A stretch of 64,000 nt of DNA from Butyrivibrio sp. NC2007 (GTDB lineage Bacteria; Bacillota; Clostridia; Lachnospirales; Lachnospiraceae), in NCBI RefSeq assembly GCF_000421405.1, contig NZ_ATWY01000001.1, forward strand, positions 62,001 to 126,000, in the 5' to 3' direction. Under the pieces are notes generated by a model that was not told the DNA's origin, did not search any database, and saw only the letters and a list, made by a program, of their open reading frames with translations. This document shows, one piece after another, positions 47,700 to 58,259 of the stretch (position 1 is the stretch's first letter; the number at the start of each line of letters is the position of its first letter). Position numbers and translations under genes: made by a program.

Positions 47700-47732
47700 G
47701 GTCTCCCAGAATGCTGGGAGACCTTATTTTTT
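47700..47732 (+). terminator. Rho-independent terminator of ilvBN
   Basis: The 10-bp perfect stem GGTCTCCCAG / CTGGGAGACC (47700-47709, 47714-47723) has the tetraloop AATG and is followed by TTATTTTTT. It lies 17 bases after the ilvN stop. Confidence 0.93.
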
Positions 47733-47773
47733 ACAGCATGAATTTAACAATGTAAAGTGATGAAATATTTTTA

Positions 47774-47801
47774 TTGACTTATGTGTTTCAAGTGGTATAA
47801 T
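47774..47801 (+). promoter_or_regulatory. Promoter of the second ilvN-ilvC unit
   Basis: TTGACT (47774-47779), a 16-base spacer and TATAAT (47796-47801). It gives a ~140-base leader containing the perfect 16-base palindrome AGCACTTTAAAGTGCT (47882-47897). No T-box specifier, antiterminator or branched-chain-rich leader peptide is visible. The palindrome may be an operator or a small RNA hairpin. Confidence 0.75.
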
Positions 47802-47947
47802 TTGATTTAAATTGATGAAAAAACAAGCCAAACAATATCAAAATATTAAGAAAATGACTTGATTTTGATTCAATGGAAATCAGCACTTTAAAGTGCTAAA
47901 GGTATACGACAGGCACTGAAATTAAAGGCATAATTGGAGAGCGAAAA

Positions 47948-48460
47948 ATGAAAGAATTAAAGAAAAAAGTCTTTCAGCTGATCGTTGATAACAACCCCGG
48001 TGTTCTTTCCAGAATATCAGGATTGTTTTCAAGAAGAGGATACAACATCGAGAGTATCACAGCGGGTGTTACGGCAGATCCCAGATTTACCAGAATAACA
48101 ATTGTAGCATCCGGCGATGATGTCATTCTTGATCAGATTGAGAAACAGGTAGCCAAGCTCGTTGATATCAGAGATATTCACGAACTGCTTCCTGAGGATT
48201 CGGTTTACAGAGAGCTTGCTTTGGTCAAGGTAAGAGCTGAGGCAACCAACAGGCAGAGCATACTTGCTACAGCCAATATTTTCAGAGGTAACATTATTGA
48301 TGTAAGTCCTGATTCACTCATTATCGAGATTACCGGTGGTCAGTCTAAGGTTGATGCATTCCTTAAGCTACTTGAGGGATATGAGATCTTGGAGCTTGCA
48401 AGAACAGGTATCGCAGGACTTGGTAGAGGCACAGACAAGGTTATTTACCTTGATGAGTAA
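47948..48460 (+). CDS. ilvH: Acetolactate synthase small subunit, copy 2
   Basis: A second ACT-type regulatory subunit of 170 aa: FQLIVDNNPGVLSRISGLFS, YNIESITAGVTADPRFTR, ELALVKVRAEATNRQSI, LELARTGIAGLGRG. It is closer to the usual IlvH consensus than copy 1. It has its own promoter, and TTGGAGAG precedes ATG 47948. ilvC follows after 36 bases. No second large subunit is present here, so both small subunits may compete for IlvB. The symbol is assigned to distinguish the copies. Confidence 0.92.
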   Translation: MKELKKKVFQLIVDNNPGVLSRISGLFSRRGYNIESITAGVTADPRFTRITIVASGDDVILDQIEKQVAKLVDIRDIHELLPEDSVYRELALVKVRAEATNRQSILATANIFRGNIIDVSPDSLIIEITGGQSKVDAFLKLLEGYEILELARTGIAGLGRGTDKVIYLDE

Positions 48461-48472
48461 GGAATAATATAA

Positions 48473-49525
<1,053 letters not shown>

Positions 49526-49565
49526 TTTTCGGACATTTGAAAAAGTCCTGAATTTGGCTTAATAT

Positions 49566-49600
49566 TTAAGAGTGTCATGCAAATGGTACTCTTAATTTTT
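49566..49600 (+). terminator. Terminator of the ilvC transcript
   Basis: TTAAGAGTGTCAT / ATGGTACTCTTAA (49566-49578, 49583-49595; two G-U pairs) forms a 13-bp stem with the loop GCAA, followed by TTTTT. It ends 18 bases before the YfhO start. Confidence 0.9.
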
Positions 49601-49618
49601 ATCAGGGGAAACAATGAA

Positions 49619-52036
49619 ATGCTGCTTACTAAGGAACTCACTATTAAAGAGAATACGAGTAAAAGGGTGTATGCTCCGATAATAGTCTTTGCCAGCAGCT
49701 TTTTGATGTATCTAATAGCAATTCTTCCTATTTTGGTTCAAAGAGGATTACCCTTCTTTTATTACGGCGATTACAATGTTCAGCAGATTCCTTTTTACAT
49801 TGTTGCCCACAGGGCGGTGAGAAGCGGAGAGCTTTTCTGGAATTGGAATATTGATCTCGGGGGAAGTATGGCCGGAGATTTCTCATTTTATTTATGGGGG
49901 AGTCCGTTCTTTTGGCTGACAGTTCTTTTTCCTGAAGGTGCAATTCCATATCTGATGCCTGTGCTTATGGCTCTTAAGTATGCTTTTGCTGCTCTTTGTG
50001 CCTACATCTACATCAGAAAATATGTTAAACGAGATGTTTATGCCATGATAGGTGGCTATCTCTTTGCTTTTTCAGGCTTTAATGCATGCAATATAGTATT
50101 TAATCACTTTACTGATTCTGTTGCATTTTTCCCGCTTTATCTGCACTTTTTTGACAAGCTGATGGAAGAAAAGACCTTTGATGAAGACGGAAATTTATTC
50201 CTTCCGAAGAAGTCATTGATTCGCTTTATTCTAATGACTACATTTATGTCTATAGTCAATTATTATTTCTTCTTCGGACAGGTTCTTTTTCTTCTGATAT
50301 ATTATGTAGTCAAAATCGGAATTAAAAACCACATAAGAGAGAATCTGGTTCTTTTTAACAGAGCGTTACTTGGCGGTATAATAGGTGTTCTTATAGCCGG
50401 ATTTTTCCTGGTACCTGCTTTTGTAGGTGTGTCCGGAAATACAAGGCTTGATAATTTTATAAGCGGCTATGATATGCTCATCTATCCAAGCGAAAAACTT
50501 ATCTGGGATATCTTTAAGAGTATGGCCATGCTTCCTGACATTATAGGAAAGGGCACACTCTTTTACACAAGCACAGTTAAAAATGCATCTCTGGCGGCTT
50601 ACATTCCCATGTTTGGCCTATCAGGTGTTGTTGCCTTTATGCTCTTTGAAGATAAGAAAAAGAGCTGGCAGAAGCATCTTCTTATCGTATGCCTTGTGAT
50701 TGCGCTTATACCCGTATTCAATTCGGCTTTTTCTTTCTTTAATTCAAGCTACTATGCAAGATGGTTCTATATGCCTGTTCTTATTATGAGCCAGATGACA
50801 GCTGTTACAGTTGAGAGGGGTAGGACAAAGGAATTCAAGAAGGGAACTATTTTTGCGGTTTTGTTCTTCCTTTTGTTTGTTCTAATTTATTTCTTGCCAA
50901 GTACAGACGAAGACGGAAAAAGAGTATTTTTCAAAATGTCCGATAATAATGCTATTTTTATCAGGGATTTGATTGGGACTGCAGTACTATGTATTTTCCT
51001 CATTGTCACCACATTTTTTATCAATAAAAAGAGGAAGATTATAACTTTTTTCCTGGTAGTGATCAGCTGCATTATTGCGACCTATATTCCGGTCAAGAAC
51101 GGAAGCTCGATAATAAGTGACAGGGGAAAAGAGATGTGGCAGGAGCAGATGCTGGAAAACACTGTCACAGTTGACCTTAGTGATTTCTGCAGAGGTGAAG
51201 TCGATTCTACATCAACTAATTACGATATGGTCTGGGGAATTCCGTCGGTTCACTGCTTCCTGAGTACGGTTCCTTCACAAATATTCACGTTTCTTGAAGG
51301 CACCGGCAATATAAAGAGAACGGTAGAAACCAATATTCCTGTTGAAAGAGCCGGTTTAAGAGCAATAATTTCAGCAAAATACTATTTCGAAAATGCTGAG
51401 ATCAGCAAAAACAGGACCTATTATAACGGTGAAGGTACTGATGGTTATCAGTATCTGGACACCCAGAACGGCTTTGATATATTTGAAAATCTCAATTTCA
51501 TACCTATGGGATTTACTTATGACTACTATATAACTGAGTCGGAATGGAGCGATGTTGAGGCAAAAGAGAGAGATTACGACCTGGCAAGACTCCTTATTCT
51601 TCCTAATAAAGTGGCCATGGAAGTCGAAAAGACTGTAGCCATGAAGGAGATTACAGCCGAGGACTTATTTGAGGAGAATATATCATATCTGAAGTTCACG
51701 CAGGAATGTGAAAAGAGAAGGCAGACTTCCTGCAGTAGCTTCGAACCAGATACTCATGGATTTACTGCAAGAACAGCTAAGTTAAAAGACGATACCCTTG
51801 TATTTTTCTCAGTGCCAAACAGAAAAGGATTCAAGTGCAGAGTTGACGGCAAAAAGACGCAGATATATACAGCAGATTACGGTCTGATGGCAATTCCGGT
51901 AAGTAGAGGAGAACACGTTATTAGAGTTGATTACAGACCGGAAGGGCTATTTGCCGGCATACTGATGACAGGTTTTGGACTGTTGTTACTGGCTCTTTAT
52001 TGCTGCATGTTAAAAATAATCAAGAAAAACGATTAA
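49619..52036 (+). CDS. YfhO-family polytopic membrane protein, copy 1
   Basis: 805 aa, with roughly 12 membrane helices (APIIVFASSFLMYLIAILPIL, ALKYAFAALCAYIYI, etc.), then a ~280-residue extracytoplasmic domain and a final helix near the C terminus (LFAGILMTGFGLLLLALYCC). The N-terminal loop FYYGDYNVQQIPFYIVAHRA, with acidic residues, is the GT-C-like feature of YfhO proteins. B. subtilis and Listeria relatives are linked to lipoteichoic acid glycosylation. ATG 49619 follows AGGGG; an upstream ATG (49577) lies in the terminator hairpin. A paralogue is at 55337. Confidence 0.85.
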   Translation: MLLTKELTIKENTSKRVYAPIIVFASSFLMYLIAILPILVQRGLPFFYYGDYNVQQIPFYIVAHRAVRSGELFWNWNIDLGGSMAGDFSFYLWGSPFFWLTVLFPEGAIPYLMPVLMALKYAFAALCAYIYIRKYVKRDVYAMIGGYLFAFSGFNACNIVFNHFTDSVAFFPLYLHFFDKLMEEKTFDEDGNLFLPKKSLIRFILMTTFMSIVNYYFFFGQVLFLLIYYVVKIGIKNHIRENLVLFNRALLGGIIGVLIAGFFLVPAFVGVSGNTRLDNFISGYDMLIYPSEKLIWDIFKSMAMLPDIIGKGTLFYTSTVKNASLAAYIPMFGLSGVVAFMLFEDKKKSWQKHLLIVCLVIALIPVFNSAFSFFNSSYYARWFYMPVLIMSQMTAVTVERGRTKEFKKGTIFAVLFFLLFVLIYFLPSTDEDGKRVFFKMSDNNAIFIRDLIGTAVLCIFLIVTTFFINKKRKIITFFLVVISCIIATYIPVKNGSSIISDRGKEMWQEQMLENTVTVDLSDFCRGEVDSTSTNYDMVWGIPSVHCFLSTVPSQIFTFLEGTGNIKRTVETNIPVERAGLRAIISAKYYFENAEISKNRTYYNGEGTDGYQYLDTQNGFDIFENLNFIPMGFTYDYYITESEWSDVEAKERDYDLARLLILPNKVAMEVEKTVAMKEITAEDLFEENISYLKFTQECEKRRQTSCSSFEPDTHGFTARTAKLKDDTLVFFSVPNRKGFKCRVDGKKTQIYTADYGLMAIPVSRGEHVIRVDYRPEGLFAGILMTGFGLLLLALYCCMLKIIKKND

Positions 52037-52055
52037 ATTTGTATGTGTTCGTGAT

Positions 52056-52083
52056 TTGTTAGTTATGTTATATTTGCTATAAA
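52056..52083 (+). promoter_or_regulatory. Promoter of leuCD
   Basis: TTGTTA (52056-52061), a 16-base spacer and TATAAA (52078-52083), 41 bases upstream of the leuC ATG. The short leader leaves no room for a T-box or leucine attenuator. Confidence 0.65.
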
Positions 52084-52123
52084 GTTTTTGATTTATATTA
52101 AGACATCGAAGGAGATTAACGGT

Positions 52124-53395
52124 ATGAGTAAAATGACTATGAGCCAGAAGATACTGGCTTCTCATGCAGGGCTTTCAGAGGTTAGTGCCGGTCAGCTTAT
52201 TGAGGCGGACCTTGACCTTGTTCTGGGGAATGATATAACAAGCCCTGTGGCAATCAGGGAGATGACCAAGTTTAAGTCTGACAGCGTCTTTGATAAGGAC
52301 AAGATCGCGCTTGTTCCTGATCATTTCGTTCCTAATAAGGACATCAAATCAGCTGAGAACTGCAAATGCGTTCGTGAATTTGCCAAGAAGAACAACATCA
52401 CAAACTACTTTGAAGTAGGTCAGATGGGTATTGAACATGCACTTCTTCCTGAGAGTGGACTGACACTTCCCGGTAATGTTATCATCGGAGCAGATTCTCA
52501 TACCTGCACATACGGTGCACTCGGAGCTTTCTCAACCGGTATCGGTTCTACTGATATGGCAGCCGGAATGGCAACAGGAAAGGCATGGTTTAAGGTCCCT
52601 TCAGCCATTAAGTTCAACATTGTCGGTAAACCTTCCAAGTGGGTCAGCGGAAAAGATGTTATCCTCCACATCATCGGAATGATCGGTGTTGACGGAGCTC
52701 TCTATAAGTCTATGGAATTCGTTGGCGAAGGAATAAAGAACCTTTCAATGGATGACAGATTTACAATTGCCAATATGGCTATTGAAGCGGGCGGTAAGAA
52801 CGGAATTTTCCCTGTTGATGAAATTGCTATAGAGTACCTTAAAGAGCATGCGCCGGGTAAGGAATACAAGATATTTGAGGCTGATCCTGATGCTGAATAC
52901 GACGAAGAGTACACAATTGACCTCAGTGCTTTGAAATCAACAGTTGCATTCCCTCATCTTCCTGAGAATACACATACCTTTGATGAGATCCAAGATACAA
53001 AGATAGATCAGGTTGTAATCGGATCATGTACAAACGGACGTCTTAATGACCTTCGCTGTGCAGCTGAGATTTTATCGGGAAGGCACGTTGCAGATGGCAT
53101 GAGATGCATCATCATCCCCGGAACTCAGAAGATTTACCTGCAGGCAATGCAGGAGGGGCTTTTAAAGACTTTTATAGAGGCCGGAGCAATTGTTTCAACA
53201 CCTACATGCGGACCATGTCTTGGCGGATACATGGGAATTCTTGCGTCGGGCGAGAGATGCGTATCTACAACAAACAGAAACTTTGTTGGAAGAATGGGCG
53301 CAATTGATTCTGAGATTTATCTGGCTTCACCGGCTGTTGCAGCAGCAAGCGCTGTCACAGGTAAGATTTCCGAGCCAAGTGAGCTTGGACTTTAA
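52124..53395 (+). CDS. leuC: 3-isopropylmalate dehydratase large subunit
   Basis: Iron-sulfur aconitase-family enzyme of leucine synthesis, 423 aa, the length of the shorter (archaeal/clostridial) LeuC type. Cluster ligands: Cys in VIGSCTNGR and the CGPCLGG pair. Substrate motifs [13 protein letters not shown] and [12 protein letters not shown] are present. ATG 52124 has GAAGGAGA upstream. Related homoaconitase or dimethylmalate dehydratases cannot be excluded by eye, but the adjacent leuD and ilv genes favour LeuC. No leuA or leuB is in the window. Confidence 0.92.
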   Translation: MSKMTMSQKILASHAGLSEVSAGQLIEADLDLVLGNDITSPVAIREMTKFKSDSVFDKDKIALVPDHFVPNKDIKSAENCKCVREFAKKNNITNYFEVGQMGIEHALLPESGLTLPGNVIIGADSHTCTYGALGAFSTGIGSTDMAAGMATGKAWFKVPSAIKFNIVGKPSKWVSGKDVILHIIGMIGVDGALYKSMEFVGEGIKNLSMDDRFTIANMAIEAGGKNGIFPVDEIAIEYLKEHAPGKEYKIFEADPDAEYDEEYTIDLSALKSTVAFPHLPENTHTFDEIQDTKIDQVVIGSCTNGRLNDLRCAAEILSGRHVADGMRCIIIPGTQKIYLQAMQEGLLKTFIEAGAIVSTPTCGPCLGGYMGILASGERCVSTTNRNFVGRMGAIDSEIYLASPAVAAASAVTGKISEPSELGL

Positions 53396-53407
53396 GGAGG
53401 ATTAGAG

Positions 53408-53896
53408 ATGAAAGCTGCAAAGGGAACAGTTTTTAAATATGGAGATAATGTTGATACAGACGTAATTATTCCTGCGAGATATCTTGCCATTTCTGATGCA
53501 AAAGAACTTGCGACTCACTGTATGGAAGATATCGACAAAGACTTTGTAAATAATGTAAAGGCAGGAGACATCATTGTGGCCGATAAGAACTTCGGCTGTG
53601 GCTCATCAAGAGAACATGCGCCTCTTGTTATCAAAACAGCGGGCGTTAGTTGCGTTATCGCAAAGAGCTTTGCCCGTATCTTTTACAGAAATGCCATTAA
53701 CATCGGACTTCCCATCATTGAATGTGTGGAAGCTGCAGAGAATATCAAGGCTGGAGATATCGTTTCAATTGACTTTGACACAGGCATCATAACTGATGAA
53801 ACAACGGGAGAAACCTTTAAGGGCCAGGCTTTTCCTGAGTTCATGCAGAAGATCATAGATTCGGAAGGACTGATCAACTACATTAATAAAAAATAA
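53408..53896 (+). CDS. leuD: 3-isopropylmalate dehydratase small subunit
   Basis: Small swivel-domain subunit of 162 aa: [25 protein letters not shown] and [18 protein letters not shown] form the substrate-recognition loop. TTTAAGGAGGATTAGAG precedes ATG 53408. It partners leuC, 12 bases upstream. Confidence 0.95.
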   Translation: MKAAKGTVFKYGDNVDTDVIIPARYLAISDAKELATHCMEDIDKDFVNNVKAGDIIVADKNFGCGSSREHAPLVIKTAGVSCVIAKSFARIFYRNAINIGLPIIECVEAAENIKAGDIVSIDFDTGIITDETTGETFKGQAFPEFMQKIIDSEGLINYINKK

Positions 53897-53927
53897 TGAT
53901 AATAATGATTAAAAGATGATAAAAATT

Positions 53928-53962
53928 GAGCGTTACGGCGATAAAACCGTAGCGCTCTTTTT
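53928..53962 (+). terminator. Terminator of leuCD
   Basis: The 11-bp stem GAGCGTTACGG / CCGTAGCGCTC (one G-U pair) has an 8-base loop and is followed by TTTTT (53958-53962). Confidence 0.9.
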
Positions 53963-54020
53963 GGATTTGTTTTATTATATTAGTAAGTATCATTTTTTGA
54001 CACTAAATTGGAGGGTGGCT

Positions 54021-55322
54021 ATGGATTACAGTAAACTGATAAGTGATTTGCAGGAATTGTTCGATCATGATTATAAGTATGCTGAGTGGAATGTTGTGAG
54101 TGAAGATATACTTAGGGATGATGATACACCCACTGAGATTCTTGATAAGCTCTATGAACTGGATAAGACAAATCTTGCTGCTCTGAGGGGAATATCTGCA
54201 CATCCCAACGCATCTGAGGATATTCTTGAACTTCTTTCCATAGACATGAATGATGCTGTACGCTGGGGAGTAGCGGAAAATGCCAATACTTCCACACGTA
54301 TCCTGGAGAGGCTATCAGTTGACGAGAGCGATGTCATCAGATACAGGGTCGCCAAGAATAAGAATACTCCGGCTGAATCAATAGCCAAACTTTCTTCTGA
54401 TGCCAGTGAGGTGGTCAGAAGTGGAGTCGCAGGCAATCCCAGTACTCCTTCAGCTGTTCTTGATAAGCTTTCAAATGATGCTGAAGATGTTGTGAGGCTT
54501 GCTGTTGCTGAGAATCCAGGGACTTCCGCATTAGTTCTGGATAGACTTGCAAAAGACACTGTAGAGGATGTCAGGGCAGCGGTAGCCGCCAATAGAGGAA
54601 CTTCGGAATCAACATTCACAGTCCTGGCCAGGGACAGGTCTGCAGTGGTTCGTGAGAATGTTGCAAAAAATACAAACGCTCCCTTCACAGTATTAAATGC
54701 TCTTTTGGGAGATCTGGATACCAGCGTAAGAGGAGCTGTTGCTGAGAATCCGGGGACCTCCACAGAGCTTTTAGAGAAGCTCTCTCAGGATGTTAAGCAA
54801 TCAATCCGCTCGGCGGTTGCTCAAAACAGCAATGTCACGGATTCTATCCTGAAACGTCTGTCGGAAGATGATGACGGCTATGTGAGAAAGGCTGTTGCCA
54901 GAAATGAGAGAACTCCTGAACTGGTCCTTAAGAAACTTGCTAAGGATGAGGACTGGAGAGTCTGTGAGAGCATAGCAATGAACACTAAAACACCTGACAA
55001 TGTTCTTGAGTATCTTGCAGGCTACAATGATACATATGTAAGAAAAGCAGTTGCAAGCAACATGAGTACTCCTCAGATAGCACTGGGAAAGCTTGCTCAG
55101 GATGAAGAGTGGCTTGTTCGTGAAAATGTGGCTAAGAATCCAAGCGCACCGGTGGACACACTTGTGAACCTTAAAAATGACAGCGACTGGCGCGTTGCAA
55201 AACTTATCACCAAAAATCCCGGTATGACCGAGGAGGCTTTGATTCAGATTACCGGTGATGCCAAGTTCCGTATAAGGTATAAGGCTTATATAGCTCTTCT
55301 AAAGAGGGTAAAAAATAATTGA
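54021..55322 (+). CDS. Leucine-rich-repeat-variant (LRV/HEAT-like) repeat protein
   Basis: A 433 aa soluble protein made almost entirely of ~24-residue repeats. About 14 copies run from residue ~50 to the end, with consensus [DW]xVRxAVAxNxxTPxxVLxxLxxD (e.g. DVVRLAVAENPGTSALVLDR, GYVRKAVARNERTPELVLKK). Alternating short helices of this type build a superhelical protein-binding solenoid. The iron-sulfur N-terminal domain of the Azotobacter LRV protein is absent. ATG 54021 follows GGAGGG. The end overlaps the next coding region only if the latter starts at TTG 55319. It lies between two YfhO genes and is probably a cytoplasmic scaffold; the partner is unknown. Confidence 0.88.
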   Translation: MDYSKLISDLQELFDHDYKYAEWNVVSEDILRDDDTPTEILDKLYELDKTNLAALRGISAHPNASEDILELLSIDMNDAVRWGVAENANTSTRILERLSVDESDVIRYRVAKNKNTPAESIAKLSSDASEVVRSGVAGNPSTPSAVLDKLSNDAEDVVRLAVAENPGTSALVLDRLAKDTVEDVRAAVAANRGTSESTFTVLARDRSAVVRENVAKNTNAPFTVLNALLGDLDTSVRGAVAENPGTSTELLEKLSQDVKQSIRSAVAQNSNVTDSILKRLSEDDDGYVRKAVARNERTPELVLKKLAKDEDWRVCESIAMNTKTPDNVLEYLAGYNDTYVRKAVASNMSTPQIALGKLAQDEEWLVRENVAKNPSAPVDTLVNLKNDSDWRVAKLITKNPGMTEEALIQITGDAKFRIRYKAYIALLKRVKNN

Positions 55323-55336
55323 TAACAGGAGCGCAG

Positions 55337-58060
55337 ATGACCGGCAGAGAACCCTTAACAATGGAAAACAAAAAGTTGATACATATCATATATTATGTAC
55401 TTTCTTTTTTGATTCCTGCAGTTATTATGATGGGGGCTCTTGCCGGTCTTGAAGTTACGCCCTTTGGTGATAACTCCCTTGCTATTTCTGATGGAAATGC
55501 CCTGTATCTTAATTATGTTGGATATGTAAGCAAAGTCTTGAAAGGACAGGAGGGGATCCTGTATTCCTTTACTAAGGGACTTGGCGCTAACATGATGGGA
55601 TCATGGGGCTGGTTTTTGCTAAATCCCCTGTTTGCGCTTTTTGCTTTTACGGATGTCACTAACTATATGCAAATGTACACTTATATTTCCGTGCTAAGCT
55701 TTAGTCTCTGCGGGCTTACGATGTACATCATGCTTAAAGACTTTTATGGACACAAGGCCGATAACCTGATTTTCTCAACAGCCTATGCCATGAATGGATT
55801 TCTTGTGGCCAATGTATTTCAGATTAATTTCTTTGTGGACATCCCTGTCCTTCCTATCATGGTGATGGGACTGAGACGGATCTTAAAGGGCAAAAGCCCT
55901 GTCATTTATACTGTCGCCCTGGCTTATGGCCTGTTCATGAATTTCTATTTTGGCTTTATGTTATGCGTGGCATCACTTCTGTTTTTCCTTGTTTATTTTT
56001 TGATAGAGTGGAAAAATCTGGAAAATAGAAAAACAGTAGCTATCAGATATGTAGTATCGTCCGGACTGGCAGGGATGATGTCTGCAATTGTATGGCTTCC
56101 GGCATTGTTGTCTTTAAGGGGAGGGCGCCTGGATCAGTCTTTGACTAACGCTATAACCTTTAAAGAGAATATGCCATTTCTGGATATATTCTCCAAACTC
56201 TTTATAGGTGCTAATTCAACATCGGAGCTCGTTAACGGCCTTCCAAATATATTTGTGGGTATCTTCCCTGTTTTTCTTGTTATTCTTTTCTTCATGAACC
56301 GTAGCATATCTGTTTCAAAGAAAAAGGCTGCTGTAATTCTTCTTGTGTTTTATTTGTTATCTTTTTATGTCACAGCATTTAACATCGCAATGCATGGTGG
56401 AACTGTGACTAACTGGTTCAACTATCGTGATTCCTTCATTTTCTGCTTTATCGTGCTTTTGATTGCTGTTGAAGAGTGGCAGTATTTTGCTGATGAGCCC
56501 CGGAAAAACATAAAACGAGCTCTTGTTATATTTGTTGTTGCTTCGCTGATGGTGTTCAACAAAAAGTTCGACTATGTAAGCGGCACTATGGTGCTTTTGG
56601 GCCTGGCGATTCTTGCCCTGATAATTTTAGCCTTTTATATGCACCAAATAGATCCTGCGAAGAACACTGTTCGTATGCTTACAATGGTTGTTCTGGTAAT
56701 GATGTGCCTGGATCAGTACCTTAACTATTATTTCAGTGTAAAGAACATTATGGAATGGGGACATAAGGAGACTGAATATCAGGAGGTGGTACTTCCTGTA
56801 AGTGCACTGGTGGATGCTGTTCATGGATATGACAAAAGCTTCTACCGTATGGAAGTTGGAGAGCAGCGCTCCGGAACACTTGGCAATGACCCAATGCTCT
56901 ACGGTTATTATGGAGTAAGCCACGGAGGCTCCGATGACAGGGATTTTGTGAGACTTTCATTAAGTGAACTTGGAGTTCACAGGTTCAATATGCGCAATAA
57001 TTATGCTAGAGGAGTAAGTTCTGCAACAGATTCACTTTTGGGACTAAAGTATCTGATTTCAAAAGACGATATACAATCTGAAAAGGGTTATGAAAAACTT
57101 GTAAATATCGGAGAGTATTCCATATATAAAAATCCCTATGTACTGCCTGTTGGAATGGTGGTTAATAAGGATATTGAGGATGTTTCTATAAACATCGAGG
57201 ATGTCTTCGACAATCTGAATAATACCTGGTCAGCTATTAGTGGCAGTGATGAAAAGGTCTTTGTAGAGGAAGAGAACATAGACTTTAGCAGTCATAATAT
57301 CACTGATCCTATCACTCTGAGCAGCATAGAAGCAGGTAAGATAGTTGCATCAAGAGATGAGAAGTTAAGTCTTCAAGATTCTGATGACAGCTCACCTGTT
57401 TCGGGGGATAACAGTTCTGAAAATATCTTACCGGAAACTGTCTCCAAGAATGCTGATGAAACCTGGGCTACGAGTCAGGAGGAGCCGGAAAACACCAATT
57501 ACATTAAGTTTTCATTTACTGCAGGACGTGATGGTGCAGTTTACTCTTATAACAGATCCGGAATGACGGAAGATAACGGTTCTATACCACATGCGCTTAA
57601 TTATGAAGGTTATTACCACAAGGGTGATGAAGTTATCGGATATATTCCGATAGAAGGTTCTGTTATAACCAAATATCTGCTGGAAGAAGTGGCCGGGCGT
57701 TTTAGAATTGCATATCTTGACGAGGATGTACTTTCAAAAATGAGCAGTATGATCCTTGATAGGCCATCTACAGTAGAAAAGCATGGCGGAAGAATGCTAA
57801 GGGGGACGTTTACTGCAGGTAATGATCAGAAGCTCATGTTTACAATCCCCTATGACGAGGGATGGAGTCTGAAAATAGATGGAACAGAGATAAAACCCGA
57901 GAAGGTTCTTGATGTATTTATGGCAGTGGATGCCACCCCCGGTGAACATTTCTTTGAAATGAAATATGTACCAATCGGTTTAAGGGAAGGCGCAATAATT
58001 TCTTCATTTGGATTGATCTTGACTATCACACTTTCGCTTAGAAATGTGAAAAGAAGATAA
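55337..58060 (+). CDS. YfhO-family polytopic membrane protein, copy 2
   Basis: 907 aa, the same architecture as copy 1: an N-terminal helix (IIYYVLSFLIPAVIMMGALAGL), then a loop NALYLNYVGYVSKVLKG and FTKGLGANMMGSWGWFLLNP, ~12 helices, a ~380-residue extracytoplasmic domain and a C-terminal helix (IISSFGLILTITLSL). The outer domain holds a Ser/Glu/Asp-rich unstructured stretch (~675-725) not seen in copy 1. ATG 55337 follows AGGAG at 5 bases; TTG 55319 would add 6 residues. A GT-C-type role in cell-envelope glycosylation is a family-level inference. Confidence 0.85.
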   Translation: MTGREPLTMENKKLIHIIYYVLSFLIPAVIMMGALAGLEVTPFGDNSLAISDGNALYLNYVGYVSKVLKGQEGILYSFTKGLGANMMGSWGWFLLNPLFALFAFTDVTNYMQMYTYISVLSFSLCGLTMYIMLKDFYGHKADNLIFSTAYAMNGFLVANVFQINFFVDIPVLPIMVMGLRRILKGKSPVIYTVALAYGLFMNFYFGFMLCVASLLFFLVYFLIEWKNLENRKTVAIRYVVSSGLAGMMSAIVWLPALLSLRGGRLDQSLTNAITFKENMPFLDIFSKLFIGANSTSELVNGLPNIFVGIFPVFLVILFFMNRSISVSKKKAAVILLVFYLLSFYVTAFNIAMHGGTVTNWFNYRDSFIFCFIVLLIAVEEWQYFADEPRKNIKRALVIFVVASLMVFNKKFDYVSGTMVLLGLAILALIILAFYMHQIDPAKNTVRMLTMVVLVMMCLDQYLNYYFSVKNIMEWGHKETEYQEVVLPVSALVDAVHGYDKSFYRMEVGEQRSGTLGNDPMLYGYYGVSHGGSDDRDFVRLSLSELGVHRFNMRNNYARGVSSATDSLLGLKYLISKDDIQSEKGYEKLVNIGEYSIYKNPYVLPVGMVVNKDIEDVSINIEDVFDNLNNTWSAISGSDEKVFVEEENIDFSSHNITDPITLSSIEAGKIVASRDEKLSLQDSDDSSPVSGDNSSENILPETVSKNADETWATSQEEPENTNYIKFSFTAGRDGAVYSYNRSGMTEDNGSIPHALNYEGYYHKGDEVIGYIPIEGSVITKYLLEEVAGRFRIAYLDEDVLSKMSSMILDRPSTVEKHGGRMLRGTFTAGNDQKLMFTIPYDEGWSLKIDGTEIKPEKVLDVFMAVDATPGEHFFEMKYVPIGLREGAIISSFGLILTITLSLRNVKRR

Positions 58061-58114
58061 GTTTATGATGCTATAAATTTTATATTTTATTTTCAAAGTA
58101 TTGTAATTTTTTAA

Positions 58115-58143
58115 TTGATATGACGTAAAATACAATATAAAAT
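58115..58143 (+). promoter_or_regulatory. Promoter of the type IV prepilin gene
   Basis: TTGATA (58115-58120), a 17-base spacer and TAAAAT (58138-58143). It predicts a ~110-base untranslated leader. The 199-base gap after YfhO is otherwise A/T-rich, without a terminator that I can see. Confidence 0.6.
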
Positions 58144-58193
58144 TATTATAGATATTGAACGGATTGTTGCTGGCTTTCCGTTACAATTTACAC

Positions 58194-58218
58194 GTACTTC
58201 TGCGATTGTTAGAAGTAC
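58194..58218 (+). promoter_or_regulatory. Hairpin in the pilin mRNA leader
   Basis: The perfect 8-bp stem GTACTTCT / AGAAGTAC (58194-58201, 58211-58218) has a 9-base loop and is followed by an A-rich run, not T. It is 41 bases before the prepilin ATG. It could stabilise the 5' end of an abundant mRNA or act as a regulatory element. Confidence 0.55.
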
Positions 58219-58259
58219 CCAAAAACAAAAAATAATCAAGATGAAGGGAGAATGGAACA

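Noticed and set aside
47814..47861. A 15-codon open frame (MKKQAKQYQNIKKMT) in the ilv leader as an attenuator peptide.
   Set aside because: No run of Leu/Ile/Val codons, no ribosome site and no terminator/antiterminator pair.
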